Assembly (NCBI RefSeq): GCF_016862515.1
Contig: NZ_BONC01000022.1
Span: forward strand, 1 to 64,000
DNA: 64,000 nt
Origin: Asanoa iriomotensis
Lineage (GTDB): Bacteria; Actinomycetota; Actinomycetes; Mycobacteriales; Micromonosporaceae
Direction: 5' to 3'
Shown here piece after piece: positions 24,463 to 33,023 of the stretch (position 1 is the stretch's first letter; each line of letters begins with the position of its first letter). The notes below the pieces were generated by a model. The model had not been told where the DNA came from. It ran no database searches and worked only from the letters and a program-made list of their open reading frames with translations. The position numbers and the translations under genes were made by a program.

Positions 24463-26061
24463 TCAGGAAGCACCGCGTACGCGCCGGACCACGGCGGCCG
24501 GGTCGGCACCCACCGCGTTCCCGCGCCAGGCGACGTGCTGATCGGGCCGCAGCAGGACCAGGTCGCGTTCCCATAGCCGACGCGCCCTGGCGTCGCGCAC
24601 CACGGCGTGCTTCACCGGCGCGCCCTGGGCGGCGGCCGCCTCGAGCAGCGGTGCGGCACGCCCGTCGCCGGCGAAGTCGACGAGCGTGAAGGACTCGGCG
24701 AACAGGTCGTAGATCGAGCCGCCGCCGTCGAGCAGCACGCTGGGCGGGCGCCCGCCGGGCCACGTCGTCGGCGTGTACTCCGCCGGCGTCCACACGGGTT
24801 CCGGCGCGTCCTCGTGGCAGACGACGGGCGAGTCGTTGTGGCGGTACCCCAGCTCGATCCCGCGGTACTCGTTCTCGCCGCGCGACTCGGTGAGGAAGGA
24901 TCCGACGGCAGCGGGCGCCGCGCCCTCGCGCAGCATCCGGCCCGCGGCCAGGTGCACGGACAGGTGCCGGTGCGAGGTGCGCAGGTTGCGCAGCCCCACC
25001 GGGCGGCGCTCCGCCTCGTAGCTGTCGAGCAGGCCCGGGCCGCCGTAGCCTCTGACCAGGCCGGCGACCTTCCAGGCGGCATCGACCGCGTCGCCGATCC
25101 CGGTGTTCATCCCGTAGGCGCCCGTCGGGAACATGCGGTGGGCGGAGTCGCCGGCGAGCAGCACCCGCCCGACCCGGTACCGGTCGGCGATCATGAAGCC
25201 GGGCCGCCAGCGTGAGGTCTGCAGCACCTTGTCGATCTTCAGGTCCACCCGCATCGTGTCGAGCAGGAACGCCGCTGGGTCGGCCGGCGGGGTGTCGAAC
25301 TCCGCCGGCGCCAGCCCGTTGACGTGTGCGGTCCACGTGTCGACCTCGTCCTGCGCGATGATCACGTACCGGAAGGCGAAGTAGTGCCAGAACCGGCCGT
25401 GCCGGTGCAGCGTGCTCAGGTCGCGGCTCTTGAAGTGCACCATGAAGGCGCCCGGCAGGTCCGGGACGTCGAAGCTCTCCTCCCCGATGCCCAGCGCCCC
25501 GCGGACCCGGCTCGACGCGCCGTCGCAGCCGAGCACGTACCGGGACCGCAGCGGGAGCCGTTCGTCGGTGAGCACGTCGACCAGCTCGCTGGTCACCGTG
25601 TCGTCGTCCTGGGTGAGCGACTCGAACCGCAGCCCCGGTCGCAGGTCGACGAGCGGCTCGCGCCGGCAGTGTCCACGCAGGACCGGTTCCAGATCGACCT
25701 GGGAGATCCGCTGACCGGGCTCCACCGGCTGGGTGCCGTCGTCGTGCGTGGCGATCCGGGCGCGCTCCTCCGCCACCGAGGGCAGCTTCCAGGTGGTGAT
25801 CGGGCCGCCCGCGAGACCCGTCGACCAGATCACGTCGGCCGGGTGCTCGGGCGCGACGCCGGCGGCACGGACGTCGTCCGCGATGCCGAGCTGCCGCAGG
25901 AACTCCATGCTGCGGGCGTTGACGTAGTCGAGCTTCGGGTGGTCCGAGGTCTCGAAACTCTGGTCGACGAGCACGCTCGGCACGCCGTGGCGGGCGAGCG
26001 CCAGAGCCGCGACCATGCCCACGGGGCCGGCGCCCACGATCAGAACAGGTACCGGATCCAC
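24463..26061 (-). CDS. Group A FAD-dependent aromatic hydroxylase (MhpA/PheA type)
   Basis: 532 residues from the GTG at 26061, with GGGAGG seven bases upstream; the longer open frame above it is a shadow. GxGxxG is seen in LIVGAGPVGMVAALALARHG, the DG motif in LGCDGASSRVRG, and the GD motif in LLAGDSAHRMFPTGAYGMNTG. A thioredoxin-like C-terminal domain of about 150 residues completes the phenol-hydroxylase/3-hydroxyphenylpropionate-hydroxylase plan. It hydroxylates a phenolic ring using NAD(P)H and O2. Likely substrates here are an aminohydroxybenzoate or its prenylated product. It sits 42 bp upstream of the KAS III gene. Confidence 0.9.
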   Translation of the reverse strand: MDPVPVLIVGAGPVGMVAALALARHGVPSVLVDQSFETSDHPKLDYVNARSMEFLRQLGIADDVRAAGVAPEHPADVIWSTGLAGGPITTWKLPSVAEERARIATHDDGTQPVEPGQRISQVDLEPVLRGHCRREPLVDLRPGLRFESLTQDDDTVTSELVDVLTDERLPLRSRYVLGCDGASSRVRGALGIGEESFDVPDLPGAFMVHFKSRDLSTLHRHGRFWHYFAFRYVIIAQDEVDTWTAHVNGLAPAEFDTPPADPAAFLLDTMRVDLKIDKVLQTSRWRPGFMIADRYRVGRVLLAGDSAHRMFPTGAYGMNTGIGDAVDAAWKVAGLVRGYGGPGLLDSYEAERRPVGLRNLRTSHRHLSVHLAAGRMLREGAAPAAVGSFLTESRGENEYRGIELGYRHNDSPVVCHEDAPEPVWTPAEYTPTTWPGGRPPSVLLDGGGSIYDLFAESFTLVDFAGDGRAAPLLEAAAAQGAPVKHAVVRDARARRLWERDLVLLRPDQHVAWRGNAVGADPAAVVRRVRGAS

Positions 26062-26123
26062 TCTCGACCTCCCAGGGAGGTGTGGGACGGGAGCTCGCCC
26101 GCCCCACACCGTTCGCCGTTGGT

Positions 26124-27839
26124 TCAGTGCGTCTCGCTCAGGGTCCGGCCGGCCCGGTCGAGCCCGTTGAGGCTCGGGGTGGCGGCCTGCTCCGGCTCCT
26201 GCCGGGCGGGGACGGTGGCACCGGTCAGGGACCGGACCCGCATCTCCCTGAAGGCGGCGTCGTTGCGCTCCCGGCTGGTCACCGTGCCGATCCAGCCGAA
26301 CAGGAAGCCGAGCGGGGCACCGAGCAGACCCGGTTCGAAGTCGACGAACTTGAAGTCGGCGTCCGGGAACAGCGCGGTGGGGTCGCCCGACACGCCGTTC
26401 GAGAACACGACCATGAACAGCGTCACGGCCAGGCCGCCGTACACCGTCCACATCAGACCCGAGGTGTTGTAGCGCCGCCAGAACAGCGAGTAGACCACCG
26501 CGGGCAGGACGCACGCGGCGCCCAGGTCGATCGACGTCGGGATGAAGATGTGGGTGAGCTGCGTCATCATCACCATGCCACCGACGAGGGAGGCGATGCC
26601 GATGATCAGCACGTTGCGGCGCATGTCCTTCAGCTCCGCCGGCCGGTCGTCCGGCCGGCCACGCGCGGCCCGCAGGTCCCGCGTGACGGAGGTGACCGCG
26701 TTGAGCAGGAGCACCGCGAAGATGGCGCCGACGGACAGCAGGGCGATCGCGCCGAGCGCGCCGGTCGCCCACGAGCCACCCAGCTCGTCCGTGATCTTGG
26801 GCAGGGTGATGTCGCGGTGGGCGGCCACCTTGCCGATGGCGTCACCACCGAGGATCGCCACGGCGCCCAGGCCGATGACCACCATGCACGCCCAGAACCC
26901 GATCGTGATGATCGCCGCCCAGCCGGCGGTCTGCCGCGCGGCGCGTCCGCTGCGGGCCATGAAGAACCGCATGAACAGGAAGGGCATCCCGATCGCGCCG
27001 ACGGCGATGGCGAACGCCTTCGACAGGTGGACCCACGGGTCCTGGTCGGAGTTCACCGTGGCGCCCTCGCCGAACAGGCGACCGGTGGTCAGCAGCTCGC
27101 CGCGCGGGTTCGGTGCCGCGTTGGCCTCGGCGTCGTTGAGCAGGTCGAAGATGTTCAGCTTGTACCGCGCCAGGATCGCGATCGTCAGCACCGCGACGAA
27201 CGCCATCATCAGCGAGACCTTGAGCACCAGCACCCGGGTGACGCCGGGCATGCCGCCGACGTAGACCGCCGCGATGGCGATCACGCCGACGATGCCGACC
27301 GTCAGGGCGACGACAGGCACGTCCACGGTCGGACTGGTGGTGAACATCCGGCTGGCGACGAAGCCCATCGAGCCCACCGCGATGACGTTGAACATGCCGA
27401 AGATGACCAGGGTGAGGACCGCCGACGCCATCCGCGCCGGACGTTCCCGGGCGCGGATCACGAACAGATCGCCGATCGTGTACGCGTTCAGGTTGCGCAT
27501 CGGGCCGGCGTAGATCAGCACCGCGAGCACGGTGGACATCACGAACGCGGTCAACAGGAGAATGGCGTCGAAGCCGTTCAGCGCGACGTGCCCGACGATG
27601 ATGATCACCGTGGAATACATGATGCCGCCCGCGACGTGCGCGAGGGCGTTCTGCCCCACGCCGATCCGCCGGCCGGCGAGCAGGTAGTCGGCCTGGTTGC
27701 GGATGCCGCCGCGGGCCGAGAACGCGAGTGCCAGTGCCGCGACCGCGAGCACGGCGAAGATTCCGACGGCGATCGGTGGCGCGGCCCAGGTGTTGTCGAT
27801 CGGCGCCGGCGGCGGCGCCGCGAGGATGTCGGTCCTCAT
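26124..27839 (-). CDS. Sodium:solute symporter (ActP-like)
   Basis: 571 residues, about 13 hydrophobic helices, AAGGAGG before the ATG. FSARGGIRNQADYLLAGRRIG is the SSS-family signature after helix 1; NAYTIGDLFVIRARERP and FFMARSGRAARQ are typical of the ActP branch, which imports acetate and other short carboxylates with Na+. Its start overlaps the DUF485 stop as ATGA, the classic YjcH-ActP pair. Inside a mevalonate-dependent cluster it might supply acetyl units or carry a small carboxylate; its presence could also be incidental. Confidence 0.88.
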   Translation of the reverse strand: MRTDILAAPPPAPIDNTWAAPPIAVGIFAVLAVAALALAFSARGGIRNQADYLLAGRRIGVGQNALAHVAGGIMYSTVIIIVGHVALNGFDAILLLTAFVMSTVLAVLIYAGPMRNLNAYTIGDLFVIRARERPARMASAVLTLVIFGMFNVIAVGSMGFVASRMFTTSPTVDVPVVALTVGIVGVIAIAAVYVGGMPGVTRVLVLKVSLMMAFVAVLTIAILARYKLNIFDLLNDAEANAAPNPRGELLTTGRLFGEGATVNSDQDPWVHLSKAFAIAVGAIGMPFLFMRFFMARSGRAARQTAGWAAIITIGFWACMVVIGLGAVAILGGDAIGKVAAHRDITLPKITDELGGSWATGALGAIALLSVGAIFAVLLLNAVTSVTRDLRAARGRPDDRPAELKDMRRNVLIIGIASLVGGMVMMTQLTHIFIPTSIDLGAACVLPAVVYSLFWRRYNTSGLMWTVYGGLAVTLFMVVFSNGVSGDPTALFPDADFKFVDFEPGLLGAPLGFLFGWIGTVTSRERNDAAFREMRVRSLTGATVPARQEPEQAATPSLNGLDRAGRTLSETH

Positions 27840-28189
27840 CGGAGACCTCCTTCCAGGTCGGCCCGGATCCGGTCGCTGACGGGATCCAGCCGCTTGCTGG
27901 CGAACCGCATGTAGGCCAGACAGACCACGCCCACCAGCACGAACGACAGCACCAGGAACAGGATGCCGACGTTGAGAGGACCACCGACTCCCTGCCGGAA
28001 CACGCCGGGTGCGAAGGCCGCCAGCACGATGCCGGTGAACCACCACCCGTAGAAGAGGACGCTCGCCCAGACGATGAAGGTATTCGAGCGGCGTTGCAGC
28101 GCCTGGAACTGGGCGCTGTCGTACACCGCCGAATACTGGTCGCCGGCTGTCGTCGAGTCCCCCGTGTCCACGACCCCTCCGCTACCCAT
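27836..28189 (-). CDS. DUF485 (YjcH-like) membrane protein
   Basis: 117 residues from the ATG at 28189 with AGGAGG upstream. It has two helices (FIVWASVLFYGWWFTGIVLAA and a second from VGILFLVLSF) flanked by polar ends, and LQRRSNTFIVW fits the DUF485 family. These small proteins accompany ActP-type symporters. It is the first gene of the leftward block running to the DAHP synthase. Confidence 0.85.
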   Translation of the reverse strand: MGSGGVVDTGDSTTAGDQYSAVYDSAQFQALQRRSNTFIVWASVLFYGWWFTGIVLAAFAPGVFRQGVGGPLNVGILFLVLSFVLVGVVCLAYMRFASKRLDPVSDRIRADLEGGLR

Positions 28190-28382
28190 GACACCTCCTC
28201 TGCCCAGGACGCCAGGCCCCAGCCCGCGATCCTGTGAACGGCCCCTGACGGTAGGTACTGCGACAGTCTCGATCAGTGCGGCCCGCGCCCGGCATCGCCC
28301 ATTCACGGTATGTAGGGACCACTGTGGAAAATGGCGCGGACGAGCGATGTCCGCGGCCCGGAGCGGGGTTGACCGTGGGTCC

Positions 28383-29123
28383 ATGACGTCTGCACTGACG
28401 ACCGGCGCGTGGACGTACGACGACTTCACCCGCGGCGAGCTCGATCCCGCCCGCTGGGCCGTCATGTCGATCACGGGGGCCGACGGCGGGACGCACCGGT
28501 ACGAGGACCGCAACGCGCGCGTGCGCACGGGCGACGGGCGGCTCGAGCTGACCGTCAACCCGTTCAGCCGGTTCCACGACACCGACCCGCGACAGAACAA
28601 CGCCAAGCAGATGTACCGCTCGGTGCGGCGCTTCGCCACACCGCCCGCCGGGCTGCTGACCGTCGAGGTCGAGATGGGCGTGCGGACCTACGGGCAGGTG
28701 CCGTACGACCTGCTCGACGCCTTCGGCACGGTGAACCTGTTCGACCTGGAGACCGGCGTGGTCCTCAACGCCGCCGCGACCAACGACACGGTCTACGCGG
28801 TGGTCGAACGGTTGGCGCTCCCCGGTGTCACCAGCCCGGACGAGCACTACATCCACCGGGTGGTGCTGGACGTGCCGACCGAGCCGGGGCGCCCGCACCA
28901 CTACGCCATCTCGTACCGGGCCGGTGCCCGCGAGGTGGAGTTCCACGTCGACGGCCGGCTCACCTACTGGACCCGGCTGCCCGTGCCGGTCGGCGGCTTC
29001 AACGCCGGCATGGCGCTGTTCTCCGCCCGGGACCTGTCCCGTTACCCCCGCACGCAACGCGAGCGGGGGCAGGGCGCGTCCGCCTGGTGGGGGCCGTGGC
29101 GGATCACGACCGACGTCAGATGA
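28383..29123 (+). CDS. DUF6081-like beta-sandwich protein
   Basis: 246 residues from the ATG at 28383; no signal peptide or membrane helix. WTYDDFTRGELDPARWAVM at the start, repeated aromatic beta-strand segments and a closing ASAWWGPWRITTD suggest a concanavalin-like sandwich, as proposed for the actinomycete DUF6081 group. The family assignment is from memory of the pattern. No catalytic residues can be named. It sits alone between two divergent units inside the biosynthetic region, so a role in the pathway (binding or cyclising a lipophilic intermediate) is conceivable but unsupported. Confidence 0.55.
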   Translation: MTSALTTGAWTYDDFTRGELDPARWAVMSITGADGGTHRYEDRNARVRTGDGRLELTVNPFSRFHDTDPRQNNAKQMYRSVRRFATPPAGLLTVEVEMGVRTYGQVPYDLLDAFGTVNLFDLETGVVLNAAATNDTVYAVVERLALPGVTSPDEHYIHRVVLDVPTEPGRPHHYAISYRAGAREVEFHVDGRLTYWTRLPVPVGGFNAGMALFSARDLSRYPRTQRERGQGASAWWGPWRITTDVR

Positions 29124-29817
29124 AGGTCTCCCCGCCGTCGATGCTCAGGTTGACGCCGTTGACGGACGGGTTCTCCAGCAGGAACGTGATCGCCCCCGTG
29201 CAGTCCCGCATCGTGACCGGCCGCTTCGTGAGCGCCCGCGCCACCGCCGCGTCCCGGGCGGCCGGCTTGTCGCTCCAGAATGGAGTGTCGGCGACGATGC
29301 TCGGGTGCAGCGCGTTGACCCGGATCGGGGCCAGCTCCATCGCCAGCGTCCGGACCAGCGCGCCGATGCCGCCGTTGGCGGTCGTCACGGTCGTGGAGCC
29401 CGGATAGGGCCGGTGACTCGCGAGGCCGCCGATCAGCACGACGGCGCCGTGCTCCGGCATGCGCGGTGCGAGGACGGACAGGACGGTGGTGTAGCCGACG
29501 AGCTTGACGGTCAGCAGCCGGGCTGCGTCGGCGGGCCGGTAGTCGCGGACCCTGTTGTCGTCCCGGTCGAGGGCCGACAGCACGAGCCAGTCGACGCGAT
29601 CCACGTCGGACAGTTCCCGCGCGGCCCGGTCGGGGTCCGCCAGGTCCAGCGCGAGCCCACGGGTCCGTCCGCCGATCTCGTCCGCGATCCGCTTGGTGCG
29701 TTCCTCGGTGCGGCCGGTGATGACCACGTCGTCTCCCCGGTCGGCGCACGACTGGGCGAAGTCGCGTCCGATGCCCGACGTGCCGCCGATGACGACGACG
29801 TGCCTGCGCTCGCGCAT
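29116..29817 (-). CDS. SDR-fold protein with degenerate catalytic motif
   Basis: 233 residues from the ATG at 29817 (AAAGGA upstream). The nucleotide loop VIGGTSGIGRDFAQ and the C-terminal NLSIDGGE are standard for classical short-chain dehydrogenases. Aligning YPGSTTVTTANGG with the usual YPGLAAYAASK puts Val144 in place of the catalytic Tyr and Asn148 in place of the Lys; the NNAG motif is also changed (LSAL). It therefore probably does not act as an ordinary NAD(P)-dependent dehydrogenase. It may bind a cofactor structurally or catalyse another reaction. It is divergent from haloperoxidase 2 across a cluster palindrome and overlaps the DUF6081-like gene tail-to-tail by 8 bp. Confidence 0.82.
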   Translation of the reverse strand: MRERRHVVVIGGTSGIGRDFAQSCADRGDDVVITGRTEERTKRIADEIGGRTRGLALDLADPDRAARELSDVDRVDWLVLSALDRDDNRVRDYRPADAARLLTVKLVGYTTVLSVLAPRMPEHGAVVLIGGLASHRPYPGSTTVTTANGGIGALVRTLAMELAPIRVNALHPSIVADTPFWSDKPAARDAAVARALTKRPVTMRDCTGAITFLLENPSVNGVNLSIDGGETFI

Positions 29818-29919
29818 GGGATTTTCCTTTCGTCGGCCGTTCGCCGACCCTAGCCCCGCGTCGGAGCGGACGCGCACCCCGCGTTCGCGGTATTTCACGT
29901 GCCCGACGACGGATCATCG

Positions 29920-29937
29920 ACTACTCGCGTAGGTAGT
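29920..29937. promoter_or_regulatory. Cluster palindrome 3
   Basis: ACTACT-CGCGTA-GGTAGT lies 103 bp upstream of the SDR gene and 81 bp upstream of haloperoxidase 2. Its position in the shared promoter suggests joint control of both. Confidence 0.65.
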
Positions 29938-30017
29938 GGACGGACGCGAGATCCGGCGCGAATCCTGGCTCCCGGAACGCATTCGCGAACCGTGTCGAGA
30001 GCGAAGAGGACACCATC

Positions 30018-31547
30018 ATGACCGCAACCGAAGGATTCTCACCAGATCGCAGGTCGCTGCTGCTCGGCGGGCTCGGCACGGCCTCGGCCGCCGTGCTGGG
30101 CTCCCTGGCGCACAGCGGCCCGGCCGGCGCCTCCCCCGCTGCAGCGGCTGCCGACTTCGACCTCGACACCGGCAACTTCATCATCGAGCTGATCAGCCCG
30201 TTCCAGCCCGCCTTCAACGTCATCGCCCCGATGGACGTGACCGTGCTCCACCGGTTCGTCCACCTGTCGGTCACGTCGTGGTTCGACGCGACCGCGCCGT
30301 ACCACCCGACGCGGGTGGGTGTGCACTCCCGCCTCGGTCGCCGGCCCTCCAGCGAGGCCGCCACCAACCGGAACCGGACGATCGCCGCGCTGCACGCCAA
30401 CTACCAGGTCGTGAAGGGCGTGGAGCCGCGGCGGGAGCCGGACTTCCGGGCGGTGATGACCTCCATCGGGCTGAACCCGGACGACGAGTCCGAGGATCGG
30501 ACCAGCCCGGTGGGCATCGGCAACATCGCCGGCAAAGCGGTGGTCGCGGCCGCGCTGCGGGACGGGATGAACCAGCTCGGCGACACCGGCCGGCGGTACA
30601 ACCCCAGGCCGTACGCCGACTACACCGGCTACCGGCCCGTCAACACCGCGTTCGAGCTGACGAACCCGTCGCGCTGGCAGCCCGGGCTCGGCCCGCACAG
30701 CCGCCGCCTGGGCGGCGGCGGTGGCGACCTGGGCATCTTCGTCGTCCAGCAGATGGCCACACCGCAGCTGCGGCTGGCCAAGGCGCACACCTTCACCGAC
30801 CCGCGCCAGTTCACCCTCGCCCCGCCGGACCACTCCGACCACACGCGACCGCGGGACTACAAGCGCTCGGTGGACGAGATCCTGGAAGCCTCGGCCGGGT
30901 TGACCGACCGGCAGAAGGTGGCGGCGGAGTACTTCGACGACAAGACCATGGGCCTGGGTCAGTCGGTGGGCTTCGCGGCGATCGCCCACCTCGACCGCCT
31001 GACCCTGGACGAGATGATCGATCTCGGCTTCACCAGCTCGGTGGCGATCTGGGACGCCATGCTCGCCTGCTGGCACCAGAAGGTGCGGTACGACGCGGTG
31101 CGCCCGTTCAGCGCGGTCCGGCACGTGTACGGACGCCAGAAGGTGACCGCCTGGGGCGGCCCGGGCAAGGGCACGGTCGACGACATCCGCGCGGACGAGT
31201 GGTCGCCCTACCTGAACACCGGCGACCACCCCGACTACCCGTCCGGCTCCACCGTGCTCTGCTCCGCCGAGGCGCAGGCGACCCGGCGGTTCCTCGGTGA
31301 CGACGTGCTGAACCTGCGGCACGTCGCGCCCGCCGGCTCGACCCTGAAGGAACCCGGCCGCAGCCCCGCCACCGACGTCGAGCTGTTCTATCCCACCTGG
31401 GACGCCTTCGTGAAGGACTGCGCCTACAGCCGCCTGTGGGGTGGGGTGCACTTCAAGAAGACGGTCGAGCGGTCGATCCCGTTCGGCGAGCAGTTCGGCG
31501 ACCGCGCCTACGACTGGGTGCAGCGCTACATCAGAGGCCAGGCCTGA
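30018..31547 (+). CDS. Vanadium-dependent haloperoxidase 2 (NapH1-like)
   Basis: 509 residues, AGAGGA before the ATG. A Tat-type signal (DRRSLLLGGLG) implies folded export. The motifs are KX6RP (Lys355...Arg362-Pro363), PSGS (Ser409 as vanadate ligand, Ser411 in place of the acid-base His) and SRLWGGVH (Ser471-Arg472...His478, the vanadium-bonding His). All vanadate ligands are thus present. From memory, a Ser at the acid-base position also occurs in Streptomyces chloroperoxidases of napyradiomycin biosynthesis, so activity is likely: chlorination or chloronium-triggered cyclisation of a prenylated aromatic. It ends at a hairpin facing the isochorismatase gene. Confidence 0.9.
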   Translation: MTATEGFSPDRRSLLLGGLGTASAAVLGSLAHSGPAGASPAAAAADFDLDTGNFIIELISPFQPAFNVIAPMDVTVLHRFVHLSVTSWFDATAPYHPTRVGVHSRLGRRPSSEAATNRNRTIAALHANYQVVKGVEPRREPDFRAVMTSIGLNPDDESEDRTSPVGIGNIAGKAVVAAALRDGMNQLGDTGRRYNPRPYADYTGYRPVNTAFELTNPSRWQPGLGPHSRRLGGGGGDLGIFVVQQMATPQLRLAKAHTFTDPRQFTLAPPDHSDHTRPRDYKRSVDEILEASAGLTDRQKVAAEYFDDKTMGLGQSVGFAAIAHLDRLTLDEMIDLGFTSSVAIWDAMLACWHQKVRYDAVRPFSAVRHVYGRQKVTAWGGPGKGTVDDIRADEWSPYLNTGDHPDYPSGSTVLCSAEAQATRRFLGDDVLNLRHVAPAGSTLKEPGRSPATDVELFYPTWDAFVKDCAYSRLWGGVHFKKTVERSIPFGEQFGDRAYDWVQRYIRGQA

Positions 31548-31556
31548 CCCCGCGCG

Positions 31557-31583
31557 CCTGGAGAGCTGTCTCAGCTCTCCAGG
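31557..31583. terminator. Hairpin between convergent haloperoxidase 2 and isochorismatase genes
   Basis: An 11-bp perfect stem (CCTGGAGAGCT and complement) with a 5-nt loop starts 10 bp after the haloperoxidase stop and spans the isochorismatase stop codon. It can terminate both transcripts. Confidence 0.65.
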
Positions 31584-32209
31584 TGCGCCAGCACCTCGGC
31601 CAGCGACAGCGGCACCGCGCAGCGGTCGGCGGCGTAGCGCAGCGCCATGAGGTGGTCGTCGAGCGAGAGGTCCGCCAGCGCGTCCGCCACCAGGAACGGC
31701 TGGATGTCCCGGCTGAACGCGTCGCACGCGGTGATCAGGCAGCCCATGTGCGCGTACACGCCGCAGACGACGAGTTGGTCGCGGCCGGCCCGCCGCAGGC
31801 GTTCCTCGAGGTCGCTGCGGAAGAACGCGCTGTAGCGCCACTTGGTCAGCACCGTGTCGCCCGGCGCGGGAGCCACGTCGTCCGCGATGCCGCGGTCGTC
31901 CTCCGCGACGCCCATGCCGGGACCCCAGAAGTCGTGCAGCAGTCCGCGGTCGGCACTGCTCATGCCACCGGGCTGCGCGGTGTAGAACACCGGCACCCCC
32001 GCCGCGCGGGCGCTCGCGAGCAGCCTCGTGACGTTGGCGACCAGGTCGGTCACCGGTGACTGTCCCGCCGGGAACGGGCGCAGGAAGTAGCGCTGCATGT
32101 CGTGCACCAGCACCGCCGCCCGGTTCGGACGGGGTCGCCACGGCACGGTCGGGCCGGGCAGGTCACCGCCGCGGGGCATGGGGTACGGCGCGATCGGGGC
32201 CATGGGCAT
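31571..32209 (-). CDS. Isochorismatase-family hydrolase (PhzD-like)
   Basis: 212 residues; GGAGG before the ATG. The cysteine-hydrolase/isochorismatase fold shows Asp37 in [14 protein letters not shown] and Lys in [11 protein letters not shown], with [16 protein letters not shown] at the third motif. The PhzD-type first segment with N-terminal Pro-rich lead ([10 protein letters not shown]) and length (about 207 in PhzD) agree. It should hydrolyse the vinyl ether of 2-amino-2-deoxyisochorismate, giving trans-2,3-dihydro-3-hydroxyanthranilate and pyruvate. It is the last gene of the leftward aspartate-kinase operon. Confidence 0.92.
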   Translation of the reverse strand: MPMAPIAPYPMPRGGDLPGPTVPWRPRPNRAAVLVHDMQRYFLRPFPAGQSPVTDLVANVTRLLASARAAGVPVFYTAQPGGMSSADRGLLHDFWGPGMGVAEDDRGIADDVAPAPGDTVLTKWRYSAFFRSDLEERLRRAGRDQLVVCGVYAHMGCLITACDAFSRDIQPFLVADALADLSLDDHLMALRYAADRCAVPLSLAEVLAHLES

Positions 32210-32237
32210 GGTTCGCCTCCAGCTCGGTCCAGCGAGG

Positions 32238-33023
32238 TCAGACGTGCAGAGCGGCGCCGCCGTCCACGTACAGGTCGTGCATCGTGACGTGACCGGCCTG
32301 GTCGGAGACGAGGAACGCGACCGCCTCGGCCACGTCCCGCGGCTGGGCCACCTTGCGCAGCGGGATCCCGATCTTGTACGCGGCTGGCGTTCCCTCGATC
32401 ACCTTCGTGAAGTCCGCGCCCTCGCCGACCATCGCGCGCAGCATCGGGGTGTCGGTCGAGCCGGGCGACACGACGTTGCACCGGATCCCGTAGTCCGCGA
32501 GCTCGAGCCCCAGGCACCGGGTGAACTGCGCCGAGGCGGCCTTCGAGGCGGCGTACGCGGCCATCTCCGTGCGCGGCACACCGGCGGCGTTGGACGCCAC
32601 CGTCACGATCGAGCCGCGGCGGCGGCCGACCATCCGCCGGGCGACCGCGCGCGACACGAGGAACACCCCGCCGGCGTTGACCGAGAACGTGTCGCTCCAC
32701 TGCCGGTCGGACAGCTCGACCACCCGGCCGGTGTGCAGCACGCCGGCGGCGTTGACGAGGATGCCGATCGGCCCCAGGTCGTCCTCGACGCGCGCCACGA
32801 GCGCGTCCACGGCGTCGCCGTCGCACACGTCGACCACGTACCCGCGGGCGGCCTCGCCTTCGGCTTCGAGCTTGGTCACCACGGTGGCGAGCGCCTCCGC
32901 GTTGCGGTCCACGGCGGCGACGGTCGCGCCGGCACCGGCCAGCACGCTCGCGACCGCGGCACCGATGCCCTGTGCCGCACCGGTGACCAGTGCGACCGTC
33001 GACTCGATTCCGGTCAGTTCCAT
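32238..33023 (-). CDS. 2,3-Dihydro-3-hydroxyanthranilate dehydrogenase (DhbA/EntA-like SDR)
   Basis: 261 residues; its ATG overlaps the stop of the upstream hydroxylase (TGATG). A classical [13 protein letters not shown] (NAD site), NAAGV, Ser in VASNAAG and the intact YAASK. It resembles 2,3-dihydro-2,3-dihydroxybenzoate dehydrogenases. Next to PhzD- and PhzE-like enzymes, the substrate is most likely dihydro-3-hydroxyanthranilate, oxidised to 3-hydroxyanthranilate. No salicylate- or dihydroxybenzoate-siderophore genes are nearby. Confidence 0.87.
   Translation of the reverse strand: MELTGIESTVALVTGAAQGIGAAVASVLAGAGATVAAVDRNAEALATVVTKLEAEGEAARGYVVDVCDGDAVDALVARVEDDLGPIGILVNAAGVLHTGRVVELSDRQWSDTFSVNAGGVFLVSRAVARRMVGRRRGSIVTVASNAAGVPRTEMAAYAASKAASAQFTRCLGLELADYGIRCNVVSPGSTDTPMLRAMVGEGADFTKVIEGTPAAYKIGIPLRKVAQPRDVAEAVAFLVSDQAGHVTMHDLYVDGGAALHV

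Noticed and set aside
28190-28382. Further copy of the cluster palindrome (GTACTGCGACAGTC)
   Set aside because: Half-sites and spacing do not match either spacer class; too degenerate to count.
30039-32141. Long minus-strand open frame opposite haloperoxidase 2
   Set aside because: Shadow of the haloperoxidase and isochorismatase genes; no domain, and the real genes have strong motifs and ribosome sites.
31571-33023. Isochorismatase and DhbA-like genes as catechol siderophore genes
   Set aside because: No 2,3-dihydroxybenzoate ligase/NRPS or iron-uptake genes nearby, whereas a PhzE-like synthase is present.
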